Shown: positions 17,969 through 25,883 of the stretch, one piece after another | Position numbering within the stretch: position 1 is the first letter of the stretch | Layout of the letters: the number at the start of each line of letters is the position of its first letter | Assembly: GCF_023242475.1 (NCBI RefSeq) | Contig: NZ_JALJFG010000003.1 | Location: forward strand, 283,923 to 347,922 | Source of the DNA: Pseudomonas sp. MWU15-20650 | GTDB lineage: Bacteria; Pseudomonadota; Gammaproteobacteria; Pseudomonadales; Pseudomonadaceae | Length of the DNA: 64,000 nucleotides | Direction of reading: 5' to 3' | The notes under the pieces: generated by a model | Databases searched by the model: none | What the model was told of the DNA's origin: nothing | What the model saw: only the letters and a program-made list of their open reading frames with translations | Position numbers and translations under genes: made by a program

Positions 17969-19050
17969 CCGCGAGCCCTCGCATCACCGGCAAATTGCGG
18001 GTGACCCCGTTCCGAACGAGTGAACGCATCCATGACCAGCAAGAAGTGGTCCAAGGCGTCCTGACGGCCTTGAGGATCAAGCCATAGGGCCCGGGGCAGG
18101 TCTTTTATCACCGGGTACAGAGCGTTCAACGACACCAGTTGGCTGGCAACCTGCTCGCCTCCCAATTCGTGCGCCAGACGTTGCACCTCTGAGGACGCAA
18201 TACCGGCGCTGATATAGCCCAACAGGCATTTCAACAGCGTCACGGCGTCCTGTTGGGCTTTCAGGTACGGAATCAACTTCTTGCAAGCGGCCAGCGCCGT
18301 GCTCAAGTTGCTACAGCTTTGCAGGCCCAGCAGCAATGTGCGCAAAAGCGCGGTCGGCACCGAGGGGGTGTTTGCTGCGATATCGTCCGCCAAGGCGCGG
18401 CGCATCAGGTTGAGGCCATCAGCAAACCGCTCGTCGCCGAACACGCCCAGCAGCGATTGCATCATGAGCGCCAAGGACTGACGCGTGACCACACTGGCGT
18501 AGTAAAGCTCGCGTACGGCCTGGCGCTCGTTCGGGTTGCCACCGGCCAGTTGCAACGCCGCAGCGATGTTCAAGCCGGCCTGGATCTGCAGCTTGAAACG
18601 AATTTCCAGCTTTTCAAGTGCCTCTCGCGCCATCTTTTCTTCTGCTTTACGCGCCTGGGCTTGCGCCTCGGCAGCCACGAACTTAAGGACCACAAACGTG
18701 CGCGCAGGATCATTTTCGGTAAGGTCCAGCAATTTTTCGGTGAGGCTCTGCGATTTGTCGGTACTCCCCCACAGCAGCAGTTGCAATCGCACCAGACGAG
18801 CGATAGAGGCCAGCGTGGTTTGGGCGGGATGGCCCAACTGCTCGTAAAGCTCCACGAGGTGCATCACCGGCTCGACGCGGCTGCCGATCACTCTTCGCTT
18901 CAGGGCTATTGTGTTGGACGACACTTCTTCGCTGAAGATCTGAGCAATGTCATCAACTCCCGCTGCTTTAGGCTGCGTTGGGGCGGCGCTGACACGAGGC
19001 TGATCCGAACTCAGGATTTGCTGCACATCGTTGGCGGATTCGATTTTCAT
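17965..19050 (-). CDS. hrpJ: HrpJ, gatekeeper protein (SctW)
   Basis: From ATG 19050 the protein has 361 residues (MKIESANDVQQILSSDQPR at its start). The frame is open to 19152, but the extra part crosses the hrp box at 19081-19109, so the shorter start is right. It belongs to the HrpJ/YopN/SepL gatekeeper family, which controls the order of translocator and effector export, and shows the helical YopN-type repeats. It is the first gene of an eleven-gene leftward operon in which neighbours mostly overlap by 4 bases. Confidence 0.88.
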   Translation of the reverse strand: MKIESANDVQQILSSDQPRVSAAPTQPKAAGVDDIAQIFSEEVSSNTIALKRRVIGSRVEPVMHLVELYEQLGHPAQTTLASIARLVRLQLLLWGSTDKSQSLTEKLLDLTENDPARTFVVLKFVAAEAQAQARKAEEKMAREALEKLEIRFKLQIQAGLNIAAALQLAGGNPNERQAVRELYYASVVTRQSLALMMQSLLGVFGDERFADGLNLMRRALADDIAANTPSVPTALLRTLLLGLQSCSNLSTALAACKKLIPYLKAQQDAVTLLKCLLGYISAGIASSEVQRLAHELGGEQVASQLVSLNALYPVIKDLPRALWLDPQGRQDALDHFLLVMDAFTRSERGHPQFAGDARARG

Positions 19051-19080
19051 GGGCGGACCAAAACAGGAAGTTTGTGTCCC

Positions 19081-19109
19081 TATGTGGCAAACAACCACGA
19101 TACGGTTCC
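19081..19109 (-). promoter_or_regulatory. hrp box for the hrpJ-hrcU operon
   Basis: On the minus strand the site reads GGAACC, a 16-base spacer, then CCACATA, a perfect match to GGAACC-N16-CCACNNA. It lies 31 bp upstream of the hrpJ ATG and is the best hrp box in the window. Confidence 0.93.
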
Positions 19110-19244
19110 ATCGAAACGTGCCACCTGCAAGCTTGTGAAAAACCCCGCGCAACCCTCTCAGGCTTTTTGCAAATTACGGCGCTAAAACTCACCTAGCAAA
19201 AATATTTATCCATGTAAATCAAATGTTTATATTTTTCTCCTGTT

Positions 19245-19260
19245 TGGCACAACCGATGCA
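19245..19260 (+). promoter_or_regulatory. sigma-54 promoter (-24/-12) of hrpL
   Basis: TGGCAC-AACCG-ATGCA has the GG (19246-19247) and GC (19258-19259) separated by exactly 10 bases, the sigma-54 hallmark. It lies 55 bp upstream of the hrpL ATG, in the position where HrpRS-dependent sigma-54 transcription of hrpL is established in P. syringae. Confidence 0.9.
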
Positions 19261-19314
19261 AAAGGGGTTTCCGTTGGAACCATTTGGATCGCGCCTTACC
19301 TGAGGAAAAACAAC

Positions 19315-19866
19315 ATGAATATCCCTGTTGGTGCTCTAGCTCATCTCGTCGGCAGTTCGCCTCAATTCATATATCACCTGACAGATGACCAGCAAAAAAA
19401 ACTCCGACGCTTCATTCATAAGCGCGTGCTCAACCCCGAAGATGCGGATGACATTCTGCAACTGACTTACCTGGAAGCCTGGCGTAACAGAGAGCGCTTC
19501 AGCGGCGAGGCCACCCTCAGCACCTGGATGTGCGGAATCGCCCAGAACCTGATTCGCAACCACTTCAGGCGCTTGTATGCCAAGCCCGTACATTGCGAAT
19601 TTGATGAGTCGCTATGGCATGGACAAGAGGAAAACAAAAACCTGGACTGGGAGTTTGAAATCAACCGACGCCTGGAAAAGACCTTAAGTGCCATCGACCA
19701 CCTGCCGATGGAAATGCGCAAAACGCTGTACGCGTCGCTGGAAACCGATGGCAGCTACCAGGACACAGCTGACGTGCTGGACATCCCCATCGGCACGGTA
19801 CGCTCACGTCTATCGCGCGCGCGCGAACAGCTCAAGCGCGTGACCCACAAGCCGTTGCAACCGTAA
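19315..19866 (+). CDS. hrpL: HrpL, ECF sigma factor for the type III genes (RspL-like)
   Basis: The 183-residue protein is an ECF sigma-70 factor. Region 2 includes NPEDADDILQLTYLEAWRN, and region 4 carries the helix-turn-helix SYQDTADVLDIPIGTVRSRL. It should recognise the three hrp boxes in the window. The gene is divergent from hrpJ and shares a 264-bp control region with it, holding a sigma-54 site for hrpL and a hrp box for hrpJ. In P. syringae hrpL lies in the same direction as hrpJ, so the orientation differs here. The ribosome site (TGAGGAAAAACAAC) is good. Confidence 0.94.
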   Translation: MNIPVGALAHLVGSSPQFIYHLTDDQQKKLRRFIHKRVLNPEDADDILQLTYLEAWRNRERFSGEATLSTWMCGIAQNLIRNHFRRLYAKPVHCEFDESLWHGQEENKNLDWEFEINRRLEKTLSAIDHLPMEMRKTLYASLETDGSYQDTADVLDIPIGTVRSRLSRAREQLKRVTHKPLQP

Positions 19867-20212
19867 GTTCGCCTACTCGGCAATCGTTGGGCGACAGGGA
19901 TATCTGCCCAACTCGATCAAACCTTTTCGTGCGCGGCAGAAAGATCGCCAGCATTGGGAACAACGGCAAAACGAACATCAGCACGAAGTCGACTATCACA
20001 CGGGTGCAGAACAGGTCGACATGAGGCTTGAGCAACGTGCACAGCGCTGCGCCGAGGCTCGAAAACCAGATCACCGCCTTGCAGCCTACCTTGTCACCAA
20101 TCGGGCCGACGCAGAGCATGCCCGCCGCCAGCATCGGGTACGCGACAAGGCTATCCCGCAAGGGAGCTAACGACAGGGTTTGTAAAGGGCCCGCAGGGTG
20201 AGACTTCGACAT
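19832..20212 (-). pseudogene. remnant of a major facilitator superfamily transporter
   Basis: A 126-residue minus-strand frame contains three hydrophobic stretches and the MFS loop GPIGDKVGCKAVIWFSSLGA, close to the G-x-x-D-R-x-G-R-K loop of drug or fosmidomycin-type exporters, but with key Arg residues lost. It covers only about a quarter to a third of an MFS protein, its last third is not transporter-like, and its 3' end runs into the end of hrpL. It is best read as a decayed fragment left at the edge of the type III insertion. Confidence 0.5.
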
Positions 20213-20256
20213 GAGATCTTCATCGCGATACCAGCGACGCCCACCTCACCACTCGT

Positions 20257-20277
20257 CGCCGTTTAGGCGTTTTTTTG
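20257..20277 (+). terminator. weak terminator-like hairpin upstream of tRNA-Met
   Basis: A short stem (CGCC-GTTTA-GGCG) is followed by T7. The stem is only four base pairs, so the call is tentative. Confidence 0.3.
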
Positions 20278-20318
20278 TTAAACAGTTGAAAGCGTAGAAA
20301 AAAACTCAACAAAAATGC

Positions 20319-20347
20319 TTGACGCATTCCTGTTCTACGCGAATAAT
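20319..20347 (+). promoter_or_regulatory. sigma-70 promoter of tRNA-Met
   Basis: TTGACG, a 17-base spacer, then AATAAT, ending 11 bp before the tRNA. The spacing is ideal. An 8-bp inverted repeat (GCGTAGAA at 20292-20299, TTCTACGC at 20333-20340) overlaps the promoter. Confidence 0.75.
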
Positions 20348-20358
20348 GCGCGCCACTT

Positions 20359-20435
20359 GGCTACATAGCTCAGTTGGTTAGAGCATAGCATTCATAATGC
20401 TGGGGTCCGGGGTTCAAGTCCCTGTGTAGCCACCA
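20359..20435 (+). tRNA. tRNA-Met (CAT anticodon)
   Basis: A complete 77-base cloverleaf: acceptor stem GGCTACA/TGTAGCC, D-arm GCTC/GAGC, anticodon loop TTCATAA with CAT, T-arm loop GTTCAAG, and an encoded CCA. It is the integration site of the element to the right, whose integrase starts 168 bp downstream. In P. aeruginosa the same tRNA directly follows ychF, so the type III cluster also lies within this ancestral gap. Confidence 0.96.
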
Positions 20436-20440
20436 AGTAC
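20411..20440 (+). repeat. attL of the integrated element
   Basis: The 3' part of tRNA-Met plus five bases (GGTTCAA...CTGTGTAGCCACCAAGTAC) recurs imperfectly at 34550-34578. The two copies share GGTTCAA, CTGTGTA and an 11-base CCACCAAGTAC block, differing by three substitutions and one or two indels. The tRNA is intact at this end. Confidence 0.75.
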
Positions 20441-20441
20441 C

Positions 20442-20473
20442 GATTTATAGATGTTTATAGAAGTCTATAAATC
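20442..20473. repeat. inverted repeat next to attL
   Basis: GATTTATAG (20442-20450) and CTATAAATC (20465-20473) form a perfect 9-bp dyad just inside the element, with TTTATAG also repeated within the loop. It may be a recombinase or excisionase binding site. Confidence 0.45.
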
Positions 20474-20481
20474 ACCTCAAG

Positions 20482-20506
20482 AAGCCCGCCTAGTGCGGGC
20501 TTTCTT
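20482..20506 (+). terminator. rho-independent terminator after tRNA-Met
   Basis: AAGCCCGC-CTAGT-GCGGGCTT followed by TCTTGTTT. The 8-bp stem and short loop form a good terminator brought in by the element, replacing the host one now displaced to 34581-34612. Confidence 0.8.
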
Positions 20507-20550
20507 GTTTCTGCCTATCTCTAACCGTCTCTATCTATCTCTACCCTTCC

Positions 20551-20597
20551 TGTATCCCCCCGTGTATCCTCGAAAAATAATTGAACCCGGGATACAC
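20551..20597. repeat. left arm-type integrase repeats
   Basis: TGTATCC (20551-20557), GTGTATCC (20562-20569) and, inverted, GGGATACAC (20589-20597) lie just before the integrase start. The same GTGTATCCC word occurs twice near the right end (34479-34500). Repeats at both ends of an element are typical arm-binding sites of tyrosine integrases. Confidence 0.55.
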
Positions 20598-20602
20598 GCG
20601 CC

Positions 20603-21835
20603 ATGAAACGTTCCGAAATAAAGCGCCGACCTCTTTCCGACACGGCTTTGGCCGGGCTAGAGCCCGACGCTAAGGAATACCGCGAGCTCGACGGGAACAG
20701 CCTTTATTTTCGCGTGAAAACCGATGGCCAAAAGTCCTGGCAGCTTCGCTATAAAAAACCTGATGGCAAATGGTCGTGGCTGGGACTGGGCGGCTATCCC
20801 GATGTAAGCGGATCGATGGCCCGGCAGAAAGCTGCAGAGTTGCGCGCCGAGGCCGCCGACGGCAAAAATCCGATTATCACTAAACAAGCCCGCAAGAAAG
20901 CGGAGCGGGATATCGCCGGCGAGACATTCGAGCCGCTGGCTCGAGAATGGTATGCCTCACGCCTCACCAACTGGGACGCAGGCACCGCGAAGCGAATCAT
21001 CGGCGCGCTCGAACGTCACGTCTTCCCTGTGTTCGGCAAGCGCCCCTATGCCGACATCACCCCGCTTGAGTGGATGGAGTTTCTGCGCAGCATGGAGCAG
21101 CAGGGAATCCTCGAGCAAATGAGCCGGGTGCGCTCGTACTGCAGAGACGCCTACGACCTGGCGAGGGTAACTGGGCGGGCTACCCATAACCCGCTTGAGG
21201 GACTGCAAAAATACCTCAAGTCCGGCAAGGCCGAAAACTATGCCCACGTCTCACCCGATGAACTTCCGGGCCTTATCCGCTCCATCGCTGCCTATCCACA
21301 CGCCCACGATGTGCGCCTCGGCTTGCGCCTACTGAGCCTGTTCGCCGTGCGCCCCAGCGAGCTAAGGGAGGCCCGGTGGTCAGAATTCGACTTCGCCAAA
21401 AAGGTCTGGACGATCCCAGTCGAGCGTAAAGGCCGCAAAAAAGGTCTAGAGCACTTAGTGCCGCTCTCGTCTCAAGCAATTGAGGCCCTAGAGGAGCTGC
21501 GCCAGTACACCGGCAGCTATCCCCTTCTGTTCCCTGGTCGCAGCGATCACACCAAACCACGTAGCGACACCGTGTTCCTGATGGCGCTGCGCCGTATGGG
21601 ATACGAGGGGCGCCAGACCGGTCACGGCTTCCGACATATCGCGTCGACAGTACTCAATGAAAACGGATTCGATGAAAACCACGTCGAGGCCCAGCTATCG
21701 CACAAAAAACATGGTGTTGCCGGCGTCTACAACAAAGCCCAGTACCTACATCAGCGCACGACGATGATGCAATGGTACGCCAACTATCTGGATGAAATTG
21801 CAGCGGGCAACTTGGCCGAGAGGAAGCGAGCATGA
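20603..21835 (+). CDS. int: P4-type tyrosine integrase
   Basis: The 410-residue protein has the N-terminal DUF4102 arm-binding domain (LSDTALAGLEPDAKEYRELD, SLYFRVKTDG), a central SAM-like core-binding domain, and the catalytic domain. Catalytic residues seen are Arg250 (FAVRPSELR), His341-x-x-Arg344 (GHGFRH), His367 (LSHKKHG) and a Tyr at 376 or 381 (YNKAQYL). It is therefore probably active. It reads away from tRNA-Met, as P4-family integrases usually do, and should catalyse integration at the tRNA 3' end. Confidence 0.95.
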   Translation: MKRSEIKRRPLSDTALAGLEPDAKEYRELDGNSLYFRVKTDGQKSWQLRYKKPDGKWSWLGLGGYPDVSGSMARQKAAELRAEAADGKNPIITKQARKKAERDIAGETFEPLAREWYASRLTNWDAGTAKRIIGALERHVFPVFGKRPYADITPLEWMEFLRSMEQQGILEQMSRVRSYCRDAYDLARVTGRATHNPLEGLQKYLKSGKAENYAHVSPDELPGLIRSIAAYPHAHDVRLGLRLLSLFAVRPSELREARWSEFDFAKKVWTIPVERKGRKKGLEHLVPLSSQAIEALEELRQYTGSYPLLFPGRSDHTKPRSDTVFLMALRRMGYEGRQTGHGFRHIASTVLNENGFDENHVEAQLSHKKHGVAGVYNKAQYLHQRTTMMQWYANYLDEIAAGNLAERKRA

Positions 21836-22743
21836 TCGAGCCTACATTTCTAAGCGTCCCTGAACTGGCAGAACGATGGGGTGCATCTTCACGCCAGATC
21901 CTCGAGCATGGAATCAACCGCGCACTGCCGATTCTTTTCGCATTCGAGGGCCTGGCTTTCGATCAGGCAGATAGATGGCTGATGAGCCATGGGGCGCACG
22001 ATGAGGCTATGGAGCTCGAGGCCAAAACCAAATCGGTTGAAAGTAGCGAGGCACATCTGCGAAGGAACGCCGCCGGTAACGTCGACGAGTTCACTAGATT
22101 GAGCCAAGAAGAGGTAGTCGCCTTACGCCAGGCAACAAATGCGAATCAGGACCGGATACGAGAACTTAGCGATCTCCTTGAGCGGCGAGATCGAACTCGC
22201 CTAGATTACCGATTCATGGGATATATGCGAGCGCCCCCGCGTGTGCTTTGGGAGCTAATGCAGAACGAAGAAACCCCTTTTCCTCACCTGGCATTCCATC
22301 CTCTTTCGGATGTTCACTTGGTGAGCATCGATGGCCGGACAGTTTGGGAGGGTCGCATGATGACGCTCGAGCCGGATATCACCGGAGCCTGGAAAGGAAG
22401 ACTCCGGATATCAGACTTGCTGATCCCCTGGGCATCAGTAAAGGCGTTGGAAGCAGCTCAGAAAAGCATCAAGGAAGAAGCCTTAACCAACGATAAGGAT
22501 GCGACAAAGCCGGTTTCTCGCATGAAAGCCCAAACGGCAGCAATCCTTGCTGAAATCGCCAGACTTGGTCACGACCCCAAAGCCTTGCCGACGAGGAGCC
22601 CGGGCAAATCAGGGGTACGCGCCGAAGTATCGAAAGCCATGAGCAAACGCCGCGATCTTTTCTCTACCAGTTCCTTCAAGAAAGCTTGGGAGGAATTAAG
22701 GGCATCGGGCGAGATAGCCGATGGCAAGTCAGGCGCTCAATAG
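21832..22743 (+). CDS. unknown protein co-transcribed with the integrase
   Basis: A 303-residue protein whose ATG overlaps the integrase stop (ATGA). The first 20 residues (SVPELAERWGASSRQILEHG) look like a helix-turn-helix of the MerR/excisionase kind, followed by a charged segment and a coiled-coil-like stretch with RIRELSDLLERRDRTRLDY. The C-terminal part resembles a small DNA-binding or regulatory tail. The overlap suggests a role in recombination or its control, but the family is not recognised. Its last 15 bases overlap the convergent recombinase gene. Confidence 0.7.
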   Translation: MIEPTFLSVPELAERWGASSRQILEHGINRALPILFAFEGLAFDQADRWLMSHGAHDEAMELEAKTKSVESSEAHLRRNAAGNVDEFTRLSQEEVVALRQATNANQDRIRELSDLLERRDRTRLDYRFMGYMRAPPRVLWELMQNEETPFPHLAFHPLSDVHLVSIDGRTVWEGRMMTLEPDITGAWKGRLRISDLLIPWASVKALEAAQKSIKEEALTNDKDATKPVSRMKAQTAAILAEIARLGHDPKALPTRSPGKSGVRAEVSKAMSKRRDLFSTSSFKKAWEELRASGEIADGKSGAQ

Positions 22744-23346
22744 CTCCTTGATCCGCAGCACCGTGGTAGTCGAGCAGTCCGCGTGCCGGGCCGTGGCGCG
22801 GATGCCAAGTCCAGCCTTCAGCAGTTCCTTCACTCGCTTGTGAAGATCAGCGTCGATCGGGCGGCCCTGATACTTGCCCTCGGCTTTAGCCTTCTCAATG
22901 CCTTGAGCCTGGCGCTCCCGCCGCTGCTCGTAATCTTTGCGCGCGATGGCGGCCATCATTTCCACCAGCATTGAGTTGATGGCGCCCAGCATTCGGCCGG
23001 TGAACTCGTCGCCCTTGGTGTCCTGCATTCCCTGGTGGCTGGTCGGCAGGTCGAGCGCGACAATGCGCAGGCCCTTGGAGTCGATAGCCGCCTTGAGCTT
23101 TTGCCAGTCCTCCACCGGGAGGCGGGATAGGCGATCTATCGACTCCACCAGCAGCACGTCACCCTTGCGCGCATCTTTCAGCAGGCGCAGCAGCTCCGGC
23201 CGGTCGGCGGTGGCGCCGCTGGCGTTCTCCAGGTATACGCTGGCGATGACCTTGTTATGGTCGCTGGCGAACTGCTCGAGCGATGCCCGGGCGCGGCCGG
23301 CGTCTTGCTCTTCGGTGGATGCTCGGAGGTATGCGCGGATGAACAT
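22729..23346 (-). CDS. small serine recombinase (resolvase/invertase family)
   Basis: The 205-residue protein has a resolvase catalytic domain with nucleophile Ser10 in YLRAST, the Arg-rich motif GDVLLVESIDRLSR, and a C-terminal helix-turn-helix (LGIRATARHADCSTTTVLRI). The length is normal for TnpR/Hin-type enzymes. It points toward and overlaps the unknown gene by 15 bases. No paired res or inverted sites were noticed nearby, so its substrate is unclear; it could resolve, invert or regulate within the element. Confidence 0.9.
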   Translation of the reverse strand: MFIRAYLRASTEEQDAGRARASLEQFASDHNKVIASVYLENASGATADRPELLRLLKDARKGDVLLVESIDRLSRLPVEDWQKLKAAIDSKGLRIVALDLPTSHQGMQDTKGDEFTGRMLGAINSMLVEMMAAIARKDYEQRRERQAQGIEKAKAEGKYQGRPIDADLHKRVKELLKAGLGIRATARHADCSTTTVLRIKELLSA

Positions 23347-23485
23347 GATGGGTGCCTGTATCAGTTAGGGCGTCCTACTAATACTGTTGCACTTTGGGTG
23401 TTACTTATCAAGCGAAAAGCCAGAAAAAGGCAAAATAAGCCTGTATCTGGATAGGCATACCTAGCTGGAACAAAGCTGCAGCCGT

Positions 23486-23506
23486 AAAAAACCCGCCGAA
23501 GCGGGT
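23486..23506 (-). terminator. rho-independent terminator of the 23510-23980 gene
   Basis: On the minus strand ACCCGC-TTCG-GCGGGT is followed by T5. The UUCG tetraloop and T-run make it a strong terminator four bases after the stop codon. Confidence 0.85.
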
Positions 23507-23509
23507 CGA

Positions 23510-23980
23510 TTAATTTGGTACTTGACCTGCACTCTTCATGATCATTTCAATCTGTTCTACATCTACGTGATAGTACCGAGCAACTGCAGCCCTTGCTTGC
23601 TCCATACCGAGAGCAAGCGTGCTTCCAAGTTCGTCCTCGTCGGCATTAGGTCTTGACGTACCAGTCCTAGAAAGCCGGTCGTACTTACTAATCTCGTCGA
23701 GACTCAGTGGCTTGTCACAACAGTCCAGAAGATCCTTAGCATGGTTTCCGAACCCTCTTTTATGGCTGAAGCGCAATTTATTCAGCCGTTTCGTACCGTT
23801 AGGGACTAGCTCCAGCGTATGGCTCCAAGCATCAACCATTGCAAGATCGAACCCACTACCATCGTCAAACAAAACAAACGCAATTTCTTCTAGATTAAGG
23901 TCCGGTTCAGGCTGAAATTCATACTGCCATCCGCCATCAAACTTGTTCTCCAGACGCACCAACTTTACGATTTTCAGCAT
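23510..23980 (-). CDS. unknown protein
   Basis: This 156-residue cytoplasmic protein has no signal peptide or membrane segment. It starts with a hydrophobic beta-like stretch (MLKIVKLVRLENKFDGGWQY) and ends in a helical region. It stands alone between the recombinase and the phage-like operon, with its own strong terminator and a good ribosome site (AGGAGAGGCTG on the minus strand). The family is not recognised. Confidence 0.65.
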   Translation of the reverse strand: MLKIVKLVRLENKFDGGWQYEFQPEPDLNLEEIAFVLFDDGSGFDLAMVDAWSHTLELVPNGTKRLNKLRFSHKRGFGNHAKDLLDCCDKPLSLDEISKYDRLSRTGTSRPNADEDELGSTLALGMEQARAAVARYYHVDVEQIEMIMKSAGQVPN

Positions 23981-24031
23981 CAGCCTCTCCTGTTAAGTAG
24001 ATGCCCCATCCTGCCATAGCTCGTGTGGCGA

Positions 24032-24628
24032 CTACAGCTGGTCTTCGGCATAAATGCCGGCACTTATGATAGCCCCGCCGACCCTGCGCTTGCCGTAGCA
24101 GAGCGGGACAGGGTTGCCGGATGCCGTGGTGTTCTTGGCGCTGCCGAAGGCATACCCCGGGGTGTTTTCTGGTGCGGCGCTGGTCTTGAGGCCGCCGGTC
24201 TGCGGGCTGAGCATTTGGATTACTCCGCCGGCGACCATACCCACGCCAGATGCAAACAGGCCGGCTGATACTGGAGGCGCCCAGAACGTGAAGAATGAAG
24301 CAGCTATAAGCAGCGCACCGACGACCGTTTGCAAAACCCCAGCGCGCTTACTGCCAACGATCACAGGCGCGATGATGATGTCGCCTTGTCCTTGGTAGGT
24401 GAGCTCGCTCTCCCCGATATTTTTCTTGCCTCGAAACACGGCAAACACGAGCCCGCGAGACTTTGCGTTAGACAGAAACCGTTCAAACCCTGGGATCTGC
24501 ACTGACAGTGCTTTGATGGCCTCGGCCGTCGTGCGGACGGAGAACTGGTAGGACTTACCGAACTGCCGTAGCTGCCCGTACAGTTTGATTGTGGTGAGCG
24601 GGGCGTATTCGATTGCTGTAGCGGCCAT
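24032..24628 (-). CDS. phage tail assembly protein I-like
   Basis: From ATG 24628, which has a perfect ribosome site (AGGAGGCCCC), the protein has 198 residues. The N-terminal half (TIKLYGQLRQFGKSYQFSVR) resembles the ubiquitin-like domain of lambda tail assembly protein I. A central Gly/Ala-rich hydrophobic segment follows, and a C-terminal motif NPVPLCYGKRRVGGAIISAG is typical of that family. In lambda it helps assemble the tail tip with gpJ. No other tail-tip gene is present here, so it is an isolated morphogenesis gene, either a remnant or one used to interfere with a helper phage. Confidence 0.85.
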   Translation of the reverse strand: MAATAIEYAPLTTIKLYGQLRQFGKSYQFSVRTTAEAIKALSVQIPGFERFLSNAKSRGLVFAVFRGKKNIGESELTYQGQGDIIIAPVIVGSKRAGVLQTVVGALLIAASFFTFWAPPVSAGLFASGVGMVAGGVIQMLSPQTGGLKTSAAPENTPGYAFGSAKNTTASGNPVPLCYGKRRVGGAIISAGIYAEDQL

Positions 24629-24636
24629 GGGGCCTC

Positions 24637-24981
24637 CTATGGCTTGGTGGATGGGGCGGGCAGCCCCAGACGAATGGCGAGTACCGCACGCGACATATGC
24701 GCCTGGTCGATGGTCAGTTGCTCCTGGCGCGGGTCGTAGTTCCACACCCGGTTGTAGATCGTCTCGCTGGCCCGGGCGCCGCGGAATGTCCCTCTCAGCA
24801 GATCGGCCGAAACCCTGGCCTCTTCCTGGGTGAAGTAAGGGCCGTCGATGGTCACCTGTTGGCCATTGCGGACGTGTTGAACCTCCCACACCAAATAGCC
24901 GGCGTCGGGCCCCTGTATCAGCTCGTAGGGTTTGAACTTCTGGGTGCTGCACGCTTCGGTAAAGCGGTCTTGAAAGGTCAT
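24637..24981 (-). CDS. unknown small protein of the phage-like operon
   Basis: A 114-residue protein starting at ATG 24981 (MTFQDRFTEACSTQKFKPY). It lies 8 bp before the tail-I-like gene, so the two are co-transcribed. It contains a repeated Gln/Arg-rich pattern and no membrane segment. No family is recognised. A longer frame from 25023 is less likely because its first part has poor coding character. Confidence 0.6.
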   Translation of the reverse strand: MTFQDRFTEACSTQKFKPYELIQGPDAGYLVWEVQHVRNGQQVTIDGPYFTQEEARVSADLLRGTFRGARASETIYNRVWNYDPRQEQLTIDQAHMSRAVLAIRLGLPAPSTKP

Positions 24982-25049
24982 ATCGTCACACTCACAGAGT
25001 CTGCCGCTGATCGGCGCTACCAATACTTGCGTAGCGCACGGATGGGCAG

Positions 25050-25883
25050 TTAGGCCGCTTCGGATTGATCAGGAGACGCTTTTGCGGAGGTGCGAGTTGG
25101 CATTTTCGCCAGCCATTCGCGAAGCGCTTCGGAGCCCTCGCAGCCCGATCGCCACTTCTCAAACCGGCCGGTGTACCCATTCGAATTGGCAACCATGCCG
25201 CTCAGTGCGACACCAGCATTGGAGGCGGTGGCCAGCACGTCATCGTAGATCGCTAGCATCTGCTTGAGCCCTTCGATGTCTTCGGAGCGCGATGCGGCAA
25301 TGCCTGCTCGCGAAAGGCTGTCAGCCGCCTCTGGCGATAGCCCGGAGAGCATTGGGTTTGCCCTGAGCACAGCCTCTACAACGTCGGGGTGACTGCCTGC
25401 GCGCGCTTCAGCTACTAGCCGCTGACGCTCTTCAGGTTTGAGGCCTCGCACGATGGCTCGCAGCTCCTGGTCGGCCAGGAAACCAACAACGTCCGAGCTA
25501 GCGCGAGGCGTGACCGCTGCGAATCCGCTGGCCACTGTCTGGGCCAGCGTGAGCATATCTTTTGCTGCCTTCTCCATCGCCGGCATCAGGGCGGGGATGA
25601 TTCCATCAATCTGCTCCTTGCCCTTGCGCTCAATGGCAGCGGCGTTGAGGTCCTTGTTCCCGCGAATCGAGAGGATTTCTTCTCCAAGGTCCTTGAATGC
25701 CTCCAACGACAATCCCTGCAAGTGGCGGACAGACTTCAGTAAGCCACCGGCCTGCCAAGTGCCTTTGGTGCCATCGGGTCGTTGAATGTTGAATGTTCTT
25801 GCCTCTACCTGGGAGTGCTCGTATTCGGAGTAATGGAGGTTGGCCAAGCCAACTTTGAGGACGGATCGTTTGCCGATTTTCAT
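25050..25883 (-). CDS. unknown protein of the phage-like operon
   Basis: A 277-residue protein from ATG 25883, which overlaps the stop of the upstream gene (ATGA) and has AAAGG before it; ATG 25910 is an in-frame alternative. It is Ala- and Glu-rich, mostly helical, with a hydrophobic stretch near the middle (IIPALMPAMEKAAKDMLTLA) and a charged C-terminus. The organisation suggests a structural or regulatory phage protein, but the family is not recognised. Confidence 0.65.
   Translation of the reverse strand: MKIGKRSVLKVGLANLHYSEYEHSQVEARTFNIQRPDGTKGTWQAGGLLKSVRHLQGLSLEAFKDLGEEILSIRGNKDLNAAAIERKGKEQIDGIIPALMPAMEKAAKDMLTLAQTVASGFAAVTPRASSDVVGFLADQELRAIVRGLKPEERQRLVAEARAGSHPDVVEAVLRANPMLSGLSPEAADSLSRAGIAASRSEDIEGLKQMLAIYDDVLATASNAGVALSGMVANSNGYTGRFEKWRSGCEGSEALREWLAKMPTRTSAKASPDQSEAA

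Noticed and set aside
19276..19304. second hrp box before hrpL
   Set aside because: GGAACC is present at 19276, but 15 or 16 bases later there is TACC/ACCT rather than CCAC.
19315..19866. hrpL as an iron-type ECF factor
   Set aside because: No FecR-like gene or TonB receptor is adjacent, and the sigma-54 site plus hrp boxes fit HrpL.
20510..20550. CRISPR-like or tandem repeat TCTCTATCTATCTC
   Set aside because: A short simple-sequence stretch only; no spaced repeats and no cas genes in the window.
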